DNA of 64,000 bases, from contig NZ_JAKOGG010000020.1 in assembly GCF_022321485.1 (NCBI RefSeq), positions 1 to 64,000 of the forward strand, given 5' to 3'. Shown here one piece after another: positions 63,655-64,000 of the stretch (the first letter of the stretch is position 1; each line of letters starts with the position of its first letter). This DNA comes from Shewanella electrica (GTDB lineage Bacteria; Pseudomonadota; Gammaproteobacteria; Enterobacterales; Shewanellaceae). A program made the position numbers and the translations under genes. The notes under the pieces are model-generated. The model had not been told where the DNA came from. It did no database searches and saw only the letters and a list, made by a program, of their open reading frames with translations.

Positions 63655-63748
63655 TGGCTGATGCTGGAGAATGACTACACGGCACATCACGGGCCTGGCC
63701 TAAATCACGCGCTGTCTGCTGCAAAAACAACCAGCAAAGTTCAATAGT
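63655..63748 (-). repeat. Dispersed intergenic repeat, copy C
   Basis: Matches copy B in the same orientation (ACTACACGGCACATCA and TGCTGCAAAAACAACCA shared) and copy A in reverse. Read on the minus strand it gives FLQQTARDLGQARDVPCS in the same frame as the other copies. Confidence 0.75.
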
Positions 63749-63756
63749 TCCAGCCA

Positions 63757-64000
63757 TTACCTGTGATAGCGCAATGCGTTAACAATCACATCAAACGCTG
63801 GGGATGAGCGCATGCGGTGAGGAAAATAGAGATGGTAACCCGCAAATGGTGGGCACCAATCTGCTAACACCCGCACCAATTCGCCGCTGTCGACATAGGG
63901 TTGGAAGATGTCTTCTGGTAAAAAGGCGATGCCAAAACTCGCCAAAGTAGCCTGTAAAATCTGATTGATATTGTTGAACACCAGTTGTCCGTCTACGTTA
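63757..64000 (-). CDS. LysR-family regulator, C-terminal part (runs off the window)
   Basis: The frame is open to the right edge of the window, so only the last 80 or so residues are seen. The stretch LQATLASFGIAFLPEDIFQPYVDSGELVRVLADW and the ending FAGYHLYFPHRMRSSPAFDVIVNALR are typical of the effector-binding domain of LysR regulators in the subgroup acting on aromatic or drug-related genes. The start lies beyond base 64000; the GTG at 63981 is internal. Confidence 0.85.
   Translation of the reverse strand, partial: NVDGQLVFNNINQILQATLASFGIAFLPEDIFQPYVDSGELVRVLADWCPPFAGYHLYFPHRMRSSPAFDVIVNALRYHR

Larger units (their letters stand above)
63367..63756. other. Intergenic region with terminator and dispersed repeat
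   Basis: About 390 bases between converging genes. It holds a short palindrome right after the antiporter stop (GCTCTTCAAGAGC near 63366-63378), the terminator at 63557 and repeat copy C. No gene of its own is supported. Confidence 0.4.

Noticed and set aside
63575-63757. Minus-strand open frame of 60 residues (WLFLQQTARDLG...)
   Set aside because: It is copy C of the dispersed repeat; the other copies have stops at each end and no start or ribosome binding site, so it is not called as a gene.

Overview
The window is a stretch of gammaproteobacterial chromosome, most likely Shewanella or a close Alteromonadales relative. The evidence is the block mltD - gloB - yafS-type methyltransferase - LysR - rnhA / dnaQ - TIGR03503-type protein - two tRNA-Asp genes, the contiguous recC-recB-recD operon, msrPQ, slt, and protein families typical of that group. 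The genus call is inference from gene content and order, not from a database search.

Bases 1 to about 4,800 are accessory DNA. By eye this part is AT-richer than the rest and is filled with short genes of unknown function plus one SRAP (YedK/HMCES-like) protein. One unit at 3730-4242 has the anatomy of an integron gene cassette. It has an attC-like site at 4165-4248, and the outer arm of that site is the exact reverse complement of the 7 bases at the cassette's left boundary. A 29-base direct repeat and a run of six 7-base repeats lie in the same region. No integrase gene is inside the window.

Bases 4,860-7,490 hold small envelope or secreted proteins (a three-helix membrane protein, a DUF2059 protein, a YolA-like protein) and two very short genes. 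A minus-strand tripartite RND efflux operon (adaptor, pump, outer-membrane channel) follows at 7,666-13,504, then a D-Ala-D-Ala ligase, a small coiled-coil membrane protein, and the overlapping recC-recB-recD operon for double-strand break repair.

Bases 25,579-29,454 (minus strand) carry a MoxR ATPase - DUF58 - TgpA transglutaminase operon. It is divergent from a complete cellulose operon at 29,872-40,951: a BcsR/BcsP-like protein, BcsQ, a natural BcsA-BcsB fusion of 1441 residues, BcsC, BcsD and BcsZ. The fusion keeps the catalytic and PilZ (c-di-GMP) motifs. Downstream are slt, rmuC, msrPQ, and a translationally coupled pair made of a periplasmic solute-binding protein and a membrane GGDEF diguanylate cyclase. 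That pair could supply the c-di-GMP that activates cellulose synthesis; this link is inference.

The right third holds a small H-NS-N-terminus-like protein, AsmA, a PAS chemoreceptor, MltD, GloB, a YafS-type methyltransferase, a LysR regulator, RNase HI, DnaQ, a TIGR03503-type membrane protein, two near-identical tRNA-Asp genes behind a strong promoter, a CPA1 cation/proton antiporter, and the 3' part of a second LysR gene that runs off the right edge. Three diverged copies of a roughly 95-base dispersed repeat sit in intergenic DNA near 13.6, 48.9 and 63.7 kb. No CRISPR array, IS element, rRNA gene or prophage was seen.
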